Origin: Thiothrix nivea DSM 5205
Lineage (GTDB): Bacteria; Pseudomonadota; Gammaproteobacteria; Thiotrichales; Thiotrichaceae
NCBI RefSeq assembly: GCF_000260135.1
Contig: NZ_JH651384.1
Span: 685,693-749,692 of the forward strand
Direction of reading: 5' to 3'
DNA: 64,000 bases
Shown here: positions 17,123 to 24,605 of the stretch, piece after piece
Numbering within the stretch: position 1 is the stretch's first letter
Layout: each line of letters opens with the position of its first letter
Position numbers and translations under genes: made by a program
Notes under the pieces: model-generated
What the model saw: only the letters and a program-made list of their open reading frames with translations
Databases searched by the model: none
Told to the model about the DNA's origin: nothing

Positions 17123-18195
17123 AGCGTTGGTTCCTTTTCGCCGCTGCTTCCCAGCAGTGACATAAGATCATTGAAATCGGAGAGTTCAAGCGGTGCGCTT
17201 GCGGGGAATTCGGGAATCATCAGGCTAACACCGGGCAAGGTTGCGCATACCTTGCGGGCTTCCAGTTCGCCGCCCCTGTATCCCTTGCTGTCGGGGTCGC
17301 GGTCATTGTCCGCGCAAAGGGTCAGGGGGATGTGTGGGAAGCGTTCCCGGTAGGCTTGCGCCACGGGCAACAGGTTGTGTTTTGCAAAACAGGACAACAC
17401 GGGCAAACCGTAAACTTCATGCAGGCTGGCCGCCGTTGCGTAGCCTTCGCACAAGTACACGCCTTGCGGATGGGTCAGCGCTTGCCCTACCAGGCAGAAC
17501 TTGCCGGTGGGCTGCGTGCCGGTCAGGTAGGGTTTGTTCCCGTCTGGTGCGATGAATTGCAGGCCATGCAGGACGCCATCCAGGTCACAGACGGGAACCA
17601 GCAGCATTTCACCACGCTGGCGGATGCCGTATGCCCCTACCCGCTTTTTGAGCAAGTAAGGGTGTGACGGGTCAGCCGGTGTTGAAGATCGCCATAAGTT
17701 AACGGCTTTGTTTTGGGCAGTTTCCGCCCGTGCCTGCCGTTCGGCTTTCTGTTTGGCGGCAAGTTCACGTTGCCTGCTTTCAATCCGCGCCTTCTCTTCG
17801 CGGGAAAGTTCAAAGTATTGGCTGAAACTGTTCCACTTGAACTTGGCTTCCCCAAATTGCCGCCAGTCGCCATACACGCCCACAAGCCCCCAATGCGGCG
17901 CGGTTTCGCCGGTTTGCTTGTCGGTCATCAGGATGGTGTATTCATGGCAGACGTACCAACCGGCCTTATCCTGCTTTTCCCCATTGCTGGAAAACTTTTC
18001 TATTTTCCCGCTTGCCTCTATTTCACTTGGGGCATTGCCAATATTTTCTATTATGGCTTGTCGGAAATTTGTAAAAACTTCATGGGTTGTTGGTGGCAAC
18101 TTTTGCACGTTTGGCCTATAATCTGGGCTTAGATCGTTGAAATTTGCGCCTCTAATGTTTGCAGCATTAGGGGCTTTTCTTTGTCCGTTGATCAT
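17119..18195 (-). CDS. Toprim-domain DNA primase-like protein
   Basis: 358 residues. The C-terminal half is a Toprim domain: GVYLCEGYATAASLHEVYG (catalytic Glu), then LTLCADNDRD with the Asp pair, as in plasmid TraC and P4-type primases. Upstream, LLVPVCDLDGVLHGLQFI followed by GNKPYLTGTQPTGKFCLVG is the usual lead-in. It likely makes primers for replication of the excised island. No helicase domain is present, unlike P4 alpha. It overlaps the AlpA-like gene upstream by 4 bp (ATGA). Confidence 0.82.
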   Translation of the reverse strand: MINGQRKAPNAANIRGANFNDLSPDYRPNVQKLPPTTHEVFTNFRQAIIENIGNAPSEIEASGKIEKFSSNGEKQDKAGWYVCHEYTILMTDKQTGETAPHWGLVGVYGDWRQFGEAKFKWNSFSQYFELSREEKARIESRQRELAAKQKAERQARAETAQNKAVNLWRSSTPADPSHPYLLKKRVGAYGIRQRGEMLLVPVCDLDGVLHGLQFIAPDGNKPYLTGTQPTGKFCLVGQALTHPQGVYLCEGYATAASLHEVYGLPVLSCFAKHNLLPVAQAYRERFPHIPLTLCADNDRDPDSKGYRGGELEARKVCATLPGVSLMIPEFPASAPLELSDFNDLMSLLGSSGEKEPTL

Positions 18196-18455
18196 ACCTT
18201 ATCCTTTGCGGTCTTCCACCACAGATCAATCTCGTTTTCACTCCAGCGTTTTGTTTTGCCGCGCTTGAAGTGTGGCTCTGGCAGGAAGCCTTCCTTTTGC
18301 CATCGGTAGGTGGTGCTGATGCCTACGCCCAATTTACCGGCAAGTGTGCTACGGCTTATCAGTTTGTCTGACAGTTCCGAAGATTCAAGCCGTTGGCGGA
18401 TTTTGCGTTTCATGGCTTCAAAATCAAAATTCATGATATTGGCGGTTCGTTGCAT
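18192..18455 (-). CDS. AlpA-like HTH regulator
   Basis: 87 residues behind GGAGAATAAACC. SRSTLAGKLGVGISTTYRWQKEGFLPEPHF then KRWSENEIDLWW is the AlpA/excisionase winged-helix pattern. AlpA-type proteins control integrase expression or excision in P4-like elements. It couples to the primase gene by ATGA overlap. Confidence 0.8.
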   Translation of the reverse strand: MQRTANIMNFDFEAMKRKIRQRLESSELSDKLISRSTLAGKLGVGISTTYRWQKEGFLPEPHFKRGKTKRWSENEIDLWWKTAKDKV

Positions 18456-18516
18456 GGTTTATTCTCCATGATGATTTAAAGGTGGGCAGAGGGTTTTAAT
18501 CCCCTGCCCGGTTTAA

Positions 18517-20649
18517 TCAGGCTGCCAGCAAGTATTTAGCTTTCCGGTTGCCTTCTACAAAGTCAGGGTTCTGCATGAGTACGCTTTCAGATTCAGCACG
18601 TAAACAAAATTGATCCCACAGCGCTTTTAACTGCCGATTCTGTACACCGTCAAAATCAGCATGTTCCCGCACCAGCAGCGTGAAAGGACGTTCAGCCGGA
18701 CTGATCGCGCCGCCCTTCACTGCATCACGCCAGACGATATACAAGCGGTCGATGCTGGCCTGTGTTGGCGCTGCATCACTGCCCTTTTGGTAGTCTGGAG
18801 TAGTGCCTGAAGTAGCGGACTGCTTCGCTGCATCACTGCCCTTTTGGTAGTCTGGAGTAGCGCCTGAAGTAGCGGACTGCTTCGCTGCATCACTGCCCTT
18901 TTGGTAGTCTGGAGTAGCGCCTGAAGTAGCGGACTGCTTCGCTGCATCACTGCCCTTTTGGTAGTCTGGAGTAGCGCCTGAAGTAGTGCGGACATGCGCG
19001 GCATTGATCACCAGCTTGTCAGCGATGCGTTGCAGGATGGCGTCATCCAGTGGGGCAGGGTTGGGCATGGCGGCAAACGCATTGAACACGGCTTCCCGGA
19101 TCGCATCAGGTGCGGTTTCGCCGCTGGCTTTTACTGTCTGCTGGATTTGCTTCACGGTCGCCTCTACGCTCAAACGCTGCGGTTTTTCAGGCATTGCCAG
19201 GGTATTATCCGCAAGGGCAGGGCTGTTATTGTCCCGCTCCAAAACTTCCCTTATGGTTGTCCTTTCAAATGTTGGCTTCCAGTCGGCAGGGCGGGGTTTA
19301 TCCAATGGGGAATCAGAATAAACCTTTTCGCCTTCGCGCAATTCAGCACGGTAGGTTTTAACATCACCAGATTGGCTATTAGCCGCTGGCTTGATTTTAC
19401 CGATAACCAACCCGGTCAGCTTGTCCAGGTCTACATGCTGGGTATTCTGCCCGGTAGTTTGCTGGTGGCGTCTTAAAACATGGGCAATAACATTCCTGAT
19501 ATTTTCCTGCGTGGGTTCCATGCCATGGTTAACACTCGCTTGTGCTTCCATGACCAGCAGTTTTAAAAATGCCGCGTGCTTATTCAGATCGTCCTGAACT
19601 GCATCCAGCTTATCCGCTGCCTTGGAATAAACCTGCTGGCGTGATTGTTGCGCCCTGGCGTATTCGTTGGCGATAACTTCCGGGGCAGATTCAACCATGT
19701 TGCTGAATTCCTGTTTCATGGCCTGAAATGGCGTTACAGGGCTTGCCGATGGGGCAGGGGCATTGTCGGAATAGGTGCTGATGCTGCCGTCATGCTTGCG
19801 CGGTGGCTGGCGTAAACGTCGGGTAACGTCATAGCCATTCTGCATCAGGTATTCACGCGCCCGCGCATATTGGCCGCCCAGGTAGTGGAAGGCGTACTCA
19901 AAGAAGGAAATCAGCACCAGCGACAACAGGAAGCTGCCGACCGTGCCGGACGCCCCGAAGGTTTCCCGGATCAGGTTCACCAATGGGTGGTAGTTGGTTT
20001 CGTCCTTTTCCAGCCCCTTGGCTTGTGAGAGCAGGGCGCTGGCGGTGTTGGTGCTGGTGGCTGATGCGCGTTCAGCCCATGCCGCTTCCTGTTGCTGGTA
20101 GGATTCCAGCCGCCCCTTGCTGCCTTCGCAGTGCGGTTCCTTGCCCTTGGCCAGCCGTTCCATGCACTGGTTGTACTTCATCTGCGCGCTGGCAATGTCA
20201 GCCGCGTAGGGGCTTGCGCCGATGCTGGAACTGCCGGACAACCTGCCCAGCGCCGCCACAGCCGCCTTGTAGGTGGGGGATTCCTGGCTTTTGGTTTCCA
20301 TGCGGATGTTGTCGCGTTCCATGCCCTGCCCGATCTCTGACAGCAGGGAAAAGCCCACGGCGACGCATACCGCAATGATGGTGGCTTTCTTGCCGCCCTC
20401 AACATTGCCCTGTGAGTACAGCACGAACTGGTAACCTGTCATCACGCCGGTAATGCCCATGGCGACAAAGGCGTTCATCCATTGGCCGGAATCCCACGTC
20501 CAGGGGTGCAGGTTGCCCGCCAGGTAGCCGATAACGAAATAGCTGGACATGGTGAAGGCCACGAACGCTGCGAGGATGTAGAAGAATTGGCGTTGTTTGA
20601 AATCGCTGTACGCCAGCCCAGCGTTGAAGGATTGTTGTTGCATTGTCAT
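18517..20649 (-). CDS. Large membrane protein with tandem 19-residue repeats
   Basis: 710 residues from the ATG at 20649, just after the preceding gene; the longer frame to 21108 overlaps two other genes. Three membrane helices lie within about residues 20-102 and a fourth near 215-238 (SFLLSLVLISFFEYAF). Between the third and fourth is an outer or inner loop with a coiled-coil look. The long C-terminal part is soluble and charged and holds four copies of a SGATPDYQKGSDAAKQSAT unit near residues 550-630. I know no family. A surface, exclusion or transfer role is possible but unsupported. Confidence 0.65.
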   Translation of the reverse strand: MTMQQQSFNAGLAYSDFKQRQFFYILAAFVAFTMSSYFVIGYLAGNLHPWTWDSGQWMNAFVAMGITGVMTGYQFVLYSQGNVEGGKKATIIAVCVAVGFSLLSEIGQGMERDNIRMETKSQESPTYKAAVAALGRLSGSSSIGASPYAADIASAQMKYNQCMERLAKGKEPHCEGSKGRLESYQQQEAAWAERASATSTNTASALLSQAKGLEKDETNYHPLVNLIRETFGASGTVGSFLLSLVLISFFEYAFHYLGGQYARAREYLMQNGYDVTRRLRQPPRKHDGSISTYSDNAPAPSASPVTPFQAMKQEFSNMVESAPEVIANEYARAQQSRQQVYSKAADKLDAVQDDLNKHAAFLKLLVMEAQASVNHGMEPTQENIRNVIAHVLRRHQQTTGQNTQHVDLDKLTGLVIGKIKPAANSQSGDVKTYRAELREGEKVYSDSPLDKPRPADWKPTFERTTIREVLERDNNSPALADNTLAMPEKPQRLSVEATVKQIQQTVKASGETAPDAIREAVFNAFAAMPNPAPLDDAILQRIADKLVINAAHVRTTSGATPDYQKGSDAAKQSATSGATPDYQKGSDAAKQSATSGATPDYQKGSDAAKQSATSGTTPDYQKGSDAAPTQASIDRLYIVWRDAVKGGAISPAERPFTLLVREHADFDGVQNRQLKALWDQFCLRAESESVLMQNPDFVEGNRKAKYLLAA
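18771..18988 (-). repeat. 57-bp in-frame tandem repeat, about 3.8 copies
   Basis: Units begin at 18771, 18828, 18885 and 18942. They are nearly identical, with only a few base changes in the outer copies, and each encodes 19 residues. The period is a multiple of three, so copy number can change without breaking the reading frame. There are no unique spacers. Confidence 0.92.
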
Positions 20650-20654
20650 AGCCC

Positions 20655-21002
20655 TCAGAACCAGTAGGAAAGCAGCAGGACGCTGAAGGTGAACAGGATC
20701 GCGCGCGCCCCGTGCTGCACTTGCGCCGCCACGGTGGCGGCAAGGCATAGGGTCAAGCCCATGCCCACATACAGCCAATTGGATGCAGCCGGGAACATGC
20801 CCGCGTAATGCAGGCCGAATAGGGTGGGGATCAGCAGGAACATCGCCCACATAACCCATGCTGCGATAACTGCCAGCCACGGGATAAGCCGGTGGAGTGC
20901 CTGCCAGTCGATATTCGCAGCGGATTGGGCAGGGGAGTGTGCAGGGTGGCCTTGCATGGCTGCCTGCATGATTTCCTGCGGCCTGGTGTCGGTATTGCTC
21001 AT
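20655..21002 (-). CDS. Three-helix membrane protein
   Basis: 115 residues. A polar N-terminus (about 40 residues) precedes three hydrophobic helices (LIPWLAVIAAWVMWAMFLLI, NWLYVGMGLTLCLAATVAA, AILFTFSVLLLSYWF). The start overlaps the stop of the exported zincin-like gene, and the stop is 5 bp before the repeat-bearing membrane protein, so the three are likely made together. Family unknown. Confidence 0.6.
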   Translation of the reverse strand: MSNTDTRPQEIMQAAMQGHPAHSPAQSAANIDWQALHRLIPWLAVIAAWVMWAMFLLIPTLFGLHYAGMFPAASNWLYVGMGLTLCLAATVAAQVQHGARAILFTFSVLLLSYWF

Positions 21003-21361
21003 GGTTGCACCCCCTGAACGTATGCGACACAGCCCTCGGCACGGTTGTTTGCGTCAACCTCGCCAAGTGGCAAGCCGTCGCGCAATTGCAGGACGTGTGC
21101 AGCCTCATGGCAGAGGACGTGCAGTAGCCGTGCCGGGTGGTTTTCCAACGCGCGGTTAACCATTACCCGGCTATTGTCTGTGTTGGTGCAGGCGTGTTGC
21201 TGGTAGACGCCACAAGCCTTATGCAGCCGGTCAATATCGGCCTTGATGATGTTGACACCAGCAAGGCCATAGTAGGCAGCTACAGTTCCGGCATAACCCT
21301 CAATCAGGCCAGCGTTTGCATTCGTGGCCAGCAGTAGGGCAGGGAGGATTATGTGCTTCAT
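20999..21361 (-). CDS. Exported small protein with HEAAH zincin-like motif
   Basis: 120 residues. A signal peptide (MKHIILPALLLATNANA) is followed by a mature chain of about 103 residues with paired Cys (CGVYQQHAC) and LHVLCHEAAHVLQL, an HExxH zinc-protease signature, with a downstream Glu near NNRAEGC. This suggests a minimal periplasmic metallopeptidase, though its size is small for known families. It is coupled to neighbours on both sides by 4-bp overlaps. Confidence 0.6.
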   Translation of the reverse strand: MKHIILPALLLATNANAGLIEGYAGTVAAYYGLAGVNIIKADIDRLHKACGVYQQHACTNTDNSRVMVNRALENHPARLLHVLCHEAAHVLQLRDGLPLGEVDANNRAEGCVAYVQGVQP

Positions 21362-21483
21362 GACGCAATCCCCCGTGCAATGACAATCAGCCAGTAGATG
21401 GTTGCTGCGCCTACGCCAGCCATGAAGCCAGCCATAAATACGGCGATGTATTCAGCGTGGCTCAGTACGTGCTTGTTGCTCAT
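21358..21483 (-). CDS. Small membrane protein
   Basis: 41 residues; the ATG overlaps the previous stop (ATGA). One glycine-rich helix (YIAVFMAGFMAGVGAATIYWLIVIA) spans most of it. The longer frame from 21546 runs through the preceding gene and is not preferred. Family unknown. Confidence 0.5.
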   Translation of the reverse strand: MSNKHVLSHAEYIAVFMAGFMAGVGAATIYWLIVIARGIAS

Positions 21484-21668
21484 GGCTTGACCCTCCAGGC
21501 TTGGGGTTGCACGTCCAGGATGTTGCTGTTGATCCAGCTCACCCACAGTTTGGCCAGCAGGGCGCTACGGTTGGCTGGCTTGGTGGCGCGTTGCAGTTGC
21601 GCTTCAATGGTGGCTTGTGCCATTTTCAGGCGCTGCTCGAAGGGGAGTGTGTTGGTCGTGGTAATCAT
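21480..21668 (-). CDS. Hypothetical small protein
   Basis: 62 residues, overlapping both neighbours by 4 bp. It is mostly helical and basic (FEQRLKMAQATIEAQLQRATK) with two Trp in WVSWINSNI. No motif is recognised. Confidence 0.5.
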   Translation of the reverse strand: MITTTNTLPFEQRLKMAQATIEAQLQRATKPANRSALLAKLWVSWINSNILDVQPQAWRVKP

Positions 21669-21910
21669 GCTTCATCCTCCTGGTCCAGTTCGGCCAGCAG
21701 GGTTTGTTCCAGCTTTTTGGCGTGTTCGCTGGCTTCAAAAGCACGGTCAGCAGCCATTTGCAGCACGTTGGCCGCTGCGGAGAGTTCAGGCGCGGCGCAA
21801 AGTTTGACGGAATCAGCCGATACTTGGATCAGGCTTTCCAGTGCTTCCAGTTCCTGGCGGAGGTGCTCAATTGCCGGGAGGTGGGTTTGGTGGAATGTCT
21901 TGGTTTTCAT
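21665..21910 (-). CDS. Hypothetical coiled-coil protein
   Basis: 81 residues, nearly all predicted helix with heptad character (HLRQELEALESLIQVSAD, ASEHAKKLEQTLLAELDQ). Coupled by 4-bp overlaps to the Fis-type gene upstream and the next ORF. Family unknown. Confidence 0.5.
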   Translation of the reverse strand: MKTKTFHQTHLPAIEHLRQELEALESLIQVSADSVKLCAAPELSAAANVLQMAADRAFEASEHAKKLEQTLLAELDQEDEA

Positions 21911-22221
21911 GCTGCACCTACCTTGCCGGTTGCGCCGGTCATGTCGATGTCAGCTTGCTTGCAATATCCGCTGATGGTGTGGCGGTGGATCCCCAGCAGG
22001 CGGGCAACCTCGGAAAGGTTCCCTTGGGTTTCGATGAAAAAGGCGGGGAGAACTTCGCGGTGGAAAGCTTCCTGCAATTCAGCGTAGGCGTTGCCCTTGC
22101 CGTTGGTGGCGCGTTCCTGTTTGGCTTTGGTGAGAATTTCCAGCAGGGTGGAAGAGTGGAGCAAGCAGCGTCCGCTTGCAGGTGGGGTAGGCGTAACAGT
22201 GCCTTGATTGTTGCCTTTCAT
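21907..22221 (-). CDS. Fis-type HTH protein, first gene of the C4-controlled operon
   Basis: 104 residues from the ATG at 22221, behind GAGGAAC. The C-terminus is a Fis-family HTH (GNLSEVARLLGIHRHTISGYCKQADI). A longer open frame to 22560 runs through the structured leader and is not taken as coding. The ribosome site directly adjoins the second target of the antisense RNA (22233-22250), so translation of this gene is the obvious point of control. Downstream lie seven coupled or closely spaced genes and then AlpA and primase. Confidence 0.7.
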   Translation of the reverse strand: MKGNNQGTVTPTPPASGRCLLHSSTLLEILTKAKQERATNGKGNAYAELQEAFHREVLPAFFIETQGNLSEVARLLGIHRHTISGYCKQADIDMTGATGKVGAA

Positions 22222-22232
22222 TTGGCGTTCCT

Positions 22233-22250
22233 CGTTCGTTTGTTTCAAGT
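22233..22250 (-). promoter_or_regulatory. Antisense-RNA target next to the ribosome site (seqC-like)
   Basis: On the minus strand this reads ACTTGAAACAAACGAACG and is followed at once by the GAGGAAC ribosome site of the Fis-type gene. It differs by one base from the copy at 22431-22448. It is complementary in two blocks (CTTGAA and CGAACG) to the exposed part of the RNA at 22269-22348. Confidence 0.65.
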
Positions 22251-22268
22251 GTTGGCAGTTATAAGGCT

Positions 22269-22348
22269 GCCGGGAACCTTGAAGCTTGCGAACGGGCAAG
22301 CCGCAACTTTTGCCGCTAAGCGGTGTTTTATGGGTTGCTATTCCCGGC
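22269..22348 (-). ncRNA. C4/CI-type antisense immunity RNA
   Basis: On the minus strand, GCCGGGAA (22348-22341) pairs with TTCCCGGC (22276-22269), extended by a U-A pair. Inside are the hairpins CCGC-UUA-GCGG (22313-22323), GCAA/UUGC, and a perfect 6-bp GCUUGC/GCAAGC stem with loop CCGUUC (22284-22301). The segment CCGUUCGCAAGCUUCAAGG is complementary to both target copies flanking the RNA. This is the layout known for P1 C4 and P4 CI RNAs: an antisense RNA cut from the leader that blocks expression of the downstream operon. No family search could be run. Confidence 0.75.
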
Positions 22349-22381
22349 AATTTGTTACAATCGCGCGGGCATGTAGCGGGC

Positions 22382-22409
22382 ATAAAAAAACCGCTCATTG
22401 CAGGCGGTT
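22382..22409 (-). terminator. Intrinsic terminator in the operon leader
   Basis: On the minus strand AACCGC (22409-22404) and GCGGTT (22394-22389) pair over a 9-nt loop and are followed by seven T. It lies between the first antisense target and the antisense RNA itself, so transcripts reaching the operon must read through it. It may be the point at which immunity ends transcription. Confidence 0.8.
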
Positions 22410-22430
22410 GCGTATCTTGTACTTTGCCGC

Positions 22431-22448
22431 CGTTCGTTTGCTTCAAGT
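22431..22448 (-). promoter_or_regulatory. Upstream antisense-RNA target (seqA-like)
   Basis: The minus strand reads ACTTGAAGCAAACGAACG, followed by GCGG. It is complementary to the antisense RNA over CTTGAAGC (8 pairs) and CGAACGG (7 pairs), separated by three unpaired bases. It is the better matched of the two targets and lies upstream of the leader terminator. Confidence 0.65.
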
Positions 22449-22597
22449 CGTGCCGGGTGTTAGTCGCATCCGGTACAGTTTCAAGCGTAGCGCCTTGTCG
22501 GTTTTTTGTAAAGGGCTGATTGTCGGTTTTTTGTGAATTGCAAAAGCTGGCCTTTCCCATGATAATGGAAACCTCTCAGATACAATAAATTTCAGTT

Positions 22598-22632
22598 GAA
22601 CCCGCCTCGCTATGGCGGGTTTCTTATTTTTA
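22598..22632 (+). terminator. Intrinsic terminator reading on the + strand
   Basis: AACCCGCC / GGCGGGTT with loop TCGCTAT is followed by TCTTATTTTT. No + strand gene is recognised upstream, so either a short + transcript exists or the hairpin serves another purpose in the leader. Confidence 0.6.
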
Positions 22633-22692
22633 CCTGATGATTTACTGTTGGTCTGGAAGATTGCCAAACATTACCAAAGATTACCAAGAGCG

Positions 22693-23493
22693 TTAATCTT
22701 CTGCCTTTAGTGCCTCTCGCATTGTTTTTTCTTTACATCCTGCACGGCGCGCCGCCTCTTCTACTAACTTGCCTTTTTGGGTGGTCTTGCCAAGTTCTGA
22801 AACCACTTGTTTATAAATTTCTCTACGCTCTTCATTTTTATCATATGTAGATTGACGCTTTTCTTTATTGAGCTTGGATCTAGCCTTATCATAATAACCT
22901 AACCATAGTTTATAAGCCTCTTTGGTAAATGTTTCGTTATTACATAAAGCATTGCCAAGTTCATGTATGCTTATTGAGGCCATGACCTGATCAGTGAATG
23001 ATAGGTGTTTGTATTCTTGCAACTTTTCGCGCTCATTCAGCCCTCTGTTTTCTAATGACCCCGGGAAGAAATACGGTTTCAGATTTCCTTTTCTGATTTC
23101 CGCAATGGTTCCAATGCAGAGTTGTCTGCGCATTATTGCAAGGTCAATTAGTGGGTAAGCCAACATTGCAAAGTGAATAATTTTTAATGTTGTTGGTGAA
23201 TTGCGCATACAAAGCAAGGCAGCATCATTCCATAGGTCTTTTGCATCTTCTTCCATGCGAACCAATCGCGCCAAACTGGTTTTTATGGCGTATCGTGGAA
23301 TATGCTTGTGCTGTAGAAAGTTCCTGTGCCAATCAGGTAATAGGCTTTCAAATAACTGGGTTTCATCTTCTGAAAGGTCAAGGCTTTCATTTCTATTTAC
23401 AACCTGCATCCATCGGTTTGCCTTTTCCGATGGGATTTCAAGTTCTGTAACTGCATCCAGTAAGGTGTTGTACCTCGCCCAGATTTCTTCCAT
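22693..23493 (-). CDS. Hypothetical island protein
   Basis: 266 residues, mostly helical. The C-terminus (EERREIYKQVVSELGKTTQKGKLVEEAARRAGCKEKTMREAL) looks like a helix-turn-helix. GC content is lower than in the neighbouring genes. It lies upstream of the C4-type leader and is preceded by a bidirectional terminator, so it has its own promoter. A regulator of the island is possible; the family is not recognised. Confidence 0.55.
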   Translation of the reverse strand: MEEIWARYNTLLDAVTELEIPSEKANRWMQVVNRNESLDLSEDETQLFESLLPDWHRNFLQHKHIPRYAIKTSLARLVRMEEDAKDLWNDAALLCMRNSPTTLKIIHFAMLAYPLIDLAIMRRQLCIGTIAEIRKGNLKPYFFPGSLENRGLNEREKLQEYKHLSFTDQVMASISIHELGNALCNNETFTKEAYKLWLGYYDKARSKLNKEKRQSTYDKNEERREIYKQVVSELGKTTQKGKLVEEAARRAGCKEKTMREALKAED

Positions 23494-23542
23494 ACTTATG
23501 CTTCCTGTCTCAGATCGTCAGAACATCCATACAGGGAAACGC

Positions 23543-23573
23543 AAAAGGGAAGCCCGCCAGCTTCCCTTTTTTT
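23543..23573. terminator. Bidirectional intrinsic terminator
   Basis: A perfect 11-bp stem, AAAAGGGAAGC (23543-23553) with GCTTCCCTTTT (23560-23570), has a 6-nt loop and continues into T on the + strand. The A run on the 5' side gives the minus strand a U tract too. It isolates the regulatory cluster at 23.7-24.8 kb from the 266-residue gene. Confidence 0.88.
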
Positions 23574-23665
23574 GTCCCTGACCTGGGGAAGATAGAACCA
23601 AGTCAGGGAGGGTTCAACAGATTGTTAAGGATCACGCCCGCCGCTTTGCAAGTGTGGGGCTTGGC

Positions 23666-23899
23666 TTATACGGCTTCCTTGCGGTTTGGTGGGTTGGGTA
23701 TGGTGTAGGTGATGCCCGCGTTGATTTGGTAAAGGGGCTTGTCCTGGCTGTCCCTGACCGGCCTGTTTGCGGTGGCCTTGTCCCAGACGCTGTAGGAACT
23801 CAGCCGGTGTTTGAGCGCATCTTTCCGCGCCTCACTGCAAGCGTGCTGGTAGTCGGCTGTTTCCAGCAGCACCACGCCGTTCTTGAAAACTACAAACAT
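23666..23899 (-). CDS. Hypothetical small protein
   Basis: 77 residues. It opens with the strands MFVVFKNGVVLLETADYQHAC, then a charged helix and a strand-rich end (PLYQINAGITYTIPNPP). The start overlaps the end of the Mor-like gene by 10 bp. Family unknown. Confidence 0.5.
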   Translation of the reverse strand: MFVVFKNGVVLLETADYQHACSEARKDALKHRLSSYSVWDKATANRPVRDSQDKPLYQINAGITYTIPNPPNRKEAV

Positions 23900-24234
23900 T
23901 CCTGAATCCTCTGCGTGATCTTGTCAGCCTTGGGTAAGTAAAGCCGTTTCCCGCCATGTTCCGCCGCCAGCCCCGCAAACAGTTTTGAAAGGATATAACC
24001 CGCTTCCTCTGGATCGTATCCAGCCGACACCAGCGCCGCCTTGCCAACGGGCAAGAGGTCGGGAAGGCTGGCATAGCCGCCGCTGTTCTCGCCGTTGCTG
24101 GTGTTGGGTGGCTGCTGCGTGTCGTGTTCGTCCAGCTTGCGTATTACCTTTGCCGCCTTTTGTTCGGTGCAGTGGGTGATACGTTGCACAATGGCAACCC
24201 GTGCGGGGTCTGGTGGGCGTTGCTCTATGGTCAT
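23890..24234 (-). CDS. Mor-like small regulator (partial Mor domain)
   Basis: 114 residues from the ATG at 24234, behind CAGGAAACC; an in-frame start at 24252 is possible. The C-terminal half (SLPDLLPVGKAALVSAGYD then AAEHGGKRLYLPK) resembles the dimerisation region of Mor/C activators, with the typical GGxRxYxPK strand. The usual C-terminal HTH is shortened or missing (ADKITQRIQECL). It may be a truncated activator or a partner protein. Confidence 0.5.
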   Translation of the reverse strand: MTIEQRPPDPARVAIVQRITHCTEQKAAKVIRKLDEHDTQQPPNTSNGENSGGYASLPDLLPVGKAALVSAGYDPEEAGYILSKLFAGLAAEHGGKRLYLPKADKITQRIQECL

Positions 24235-24281
24235 GGTTTCCTGATGCCTCACGGCATTAGTGTTGGTGGTATGAATCCGAA

Positions 24282-24605
24282 TTAAGAAAAACGTCTATGA
24301 TTCTCGTATGCACCCACACCATTCTCGAAGTCTTCCGCCGCTTTCACTTGCGCGTCATGTAATTTGGCAATCTGTGTTTGTGGTAGTGTCTTTGTAGGTG
24401 GTGGCTGTTTCTTGTTTTCAAGCAATTCAAGCCGCCCCACAAGTAAGTAAAACTTGTTATAGAGCGCCTGCAAATCGTTGTGCAATTTAACAGTTGATGC
24501 AGAAAACTTTTCTAATGCTACTAATGCGGCTTCATCATTGAACATGGTCATATTTCCCTGTTTGGGTGATTGTGTTGGGTAAAAGTAATCTTTCTTGGTG
24601 TTCAT
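24282..24605 (-). CDS. Hypothetical coiled-coil protein
   Basis: 107 residues; the start overlaps the stop of the HTH gene (ATGA). The centre has heptad character (KFSASTVKLHNDLQALYNKFYLLVGRLELLENKK). A second in-frame ATG at 24551 also has a reasonable ribosome site. Family unknown. Confidence 0.5.
   Translation of the reverse strand: MNTKKDYFYPTQSPKQGNMTMFNDEAALVALEKFSASTVKLHNDLQALYNKFYLLVGRLELLENKKQPPPTKTLPQTQIAKLHDAQVKAAEDFENGVGAYENHRRFS

Noticed and set aside
16938-17189. His/Arg-rich 83-codon minus-strand ORF
   Set aside because: Composition is typical of an out-of-frame reading; the 52-residue frame at 16964-17122 is coupled to the primase gene and looks normal.
18771-18988. Possible CRISPR array
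   Set aside because: Units are contiguous 57-bp tandem copies with no unique spacers, in frame within a protein gene.
22222-22560. N-terminal extension of the Fis-type protein (open frame to 22560)
   Set aside because: The region is filled by the antisense RNA, its targets and a terminator, and a good ribosome site precedes the ATG at 22221.
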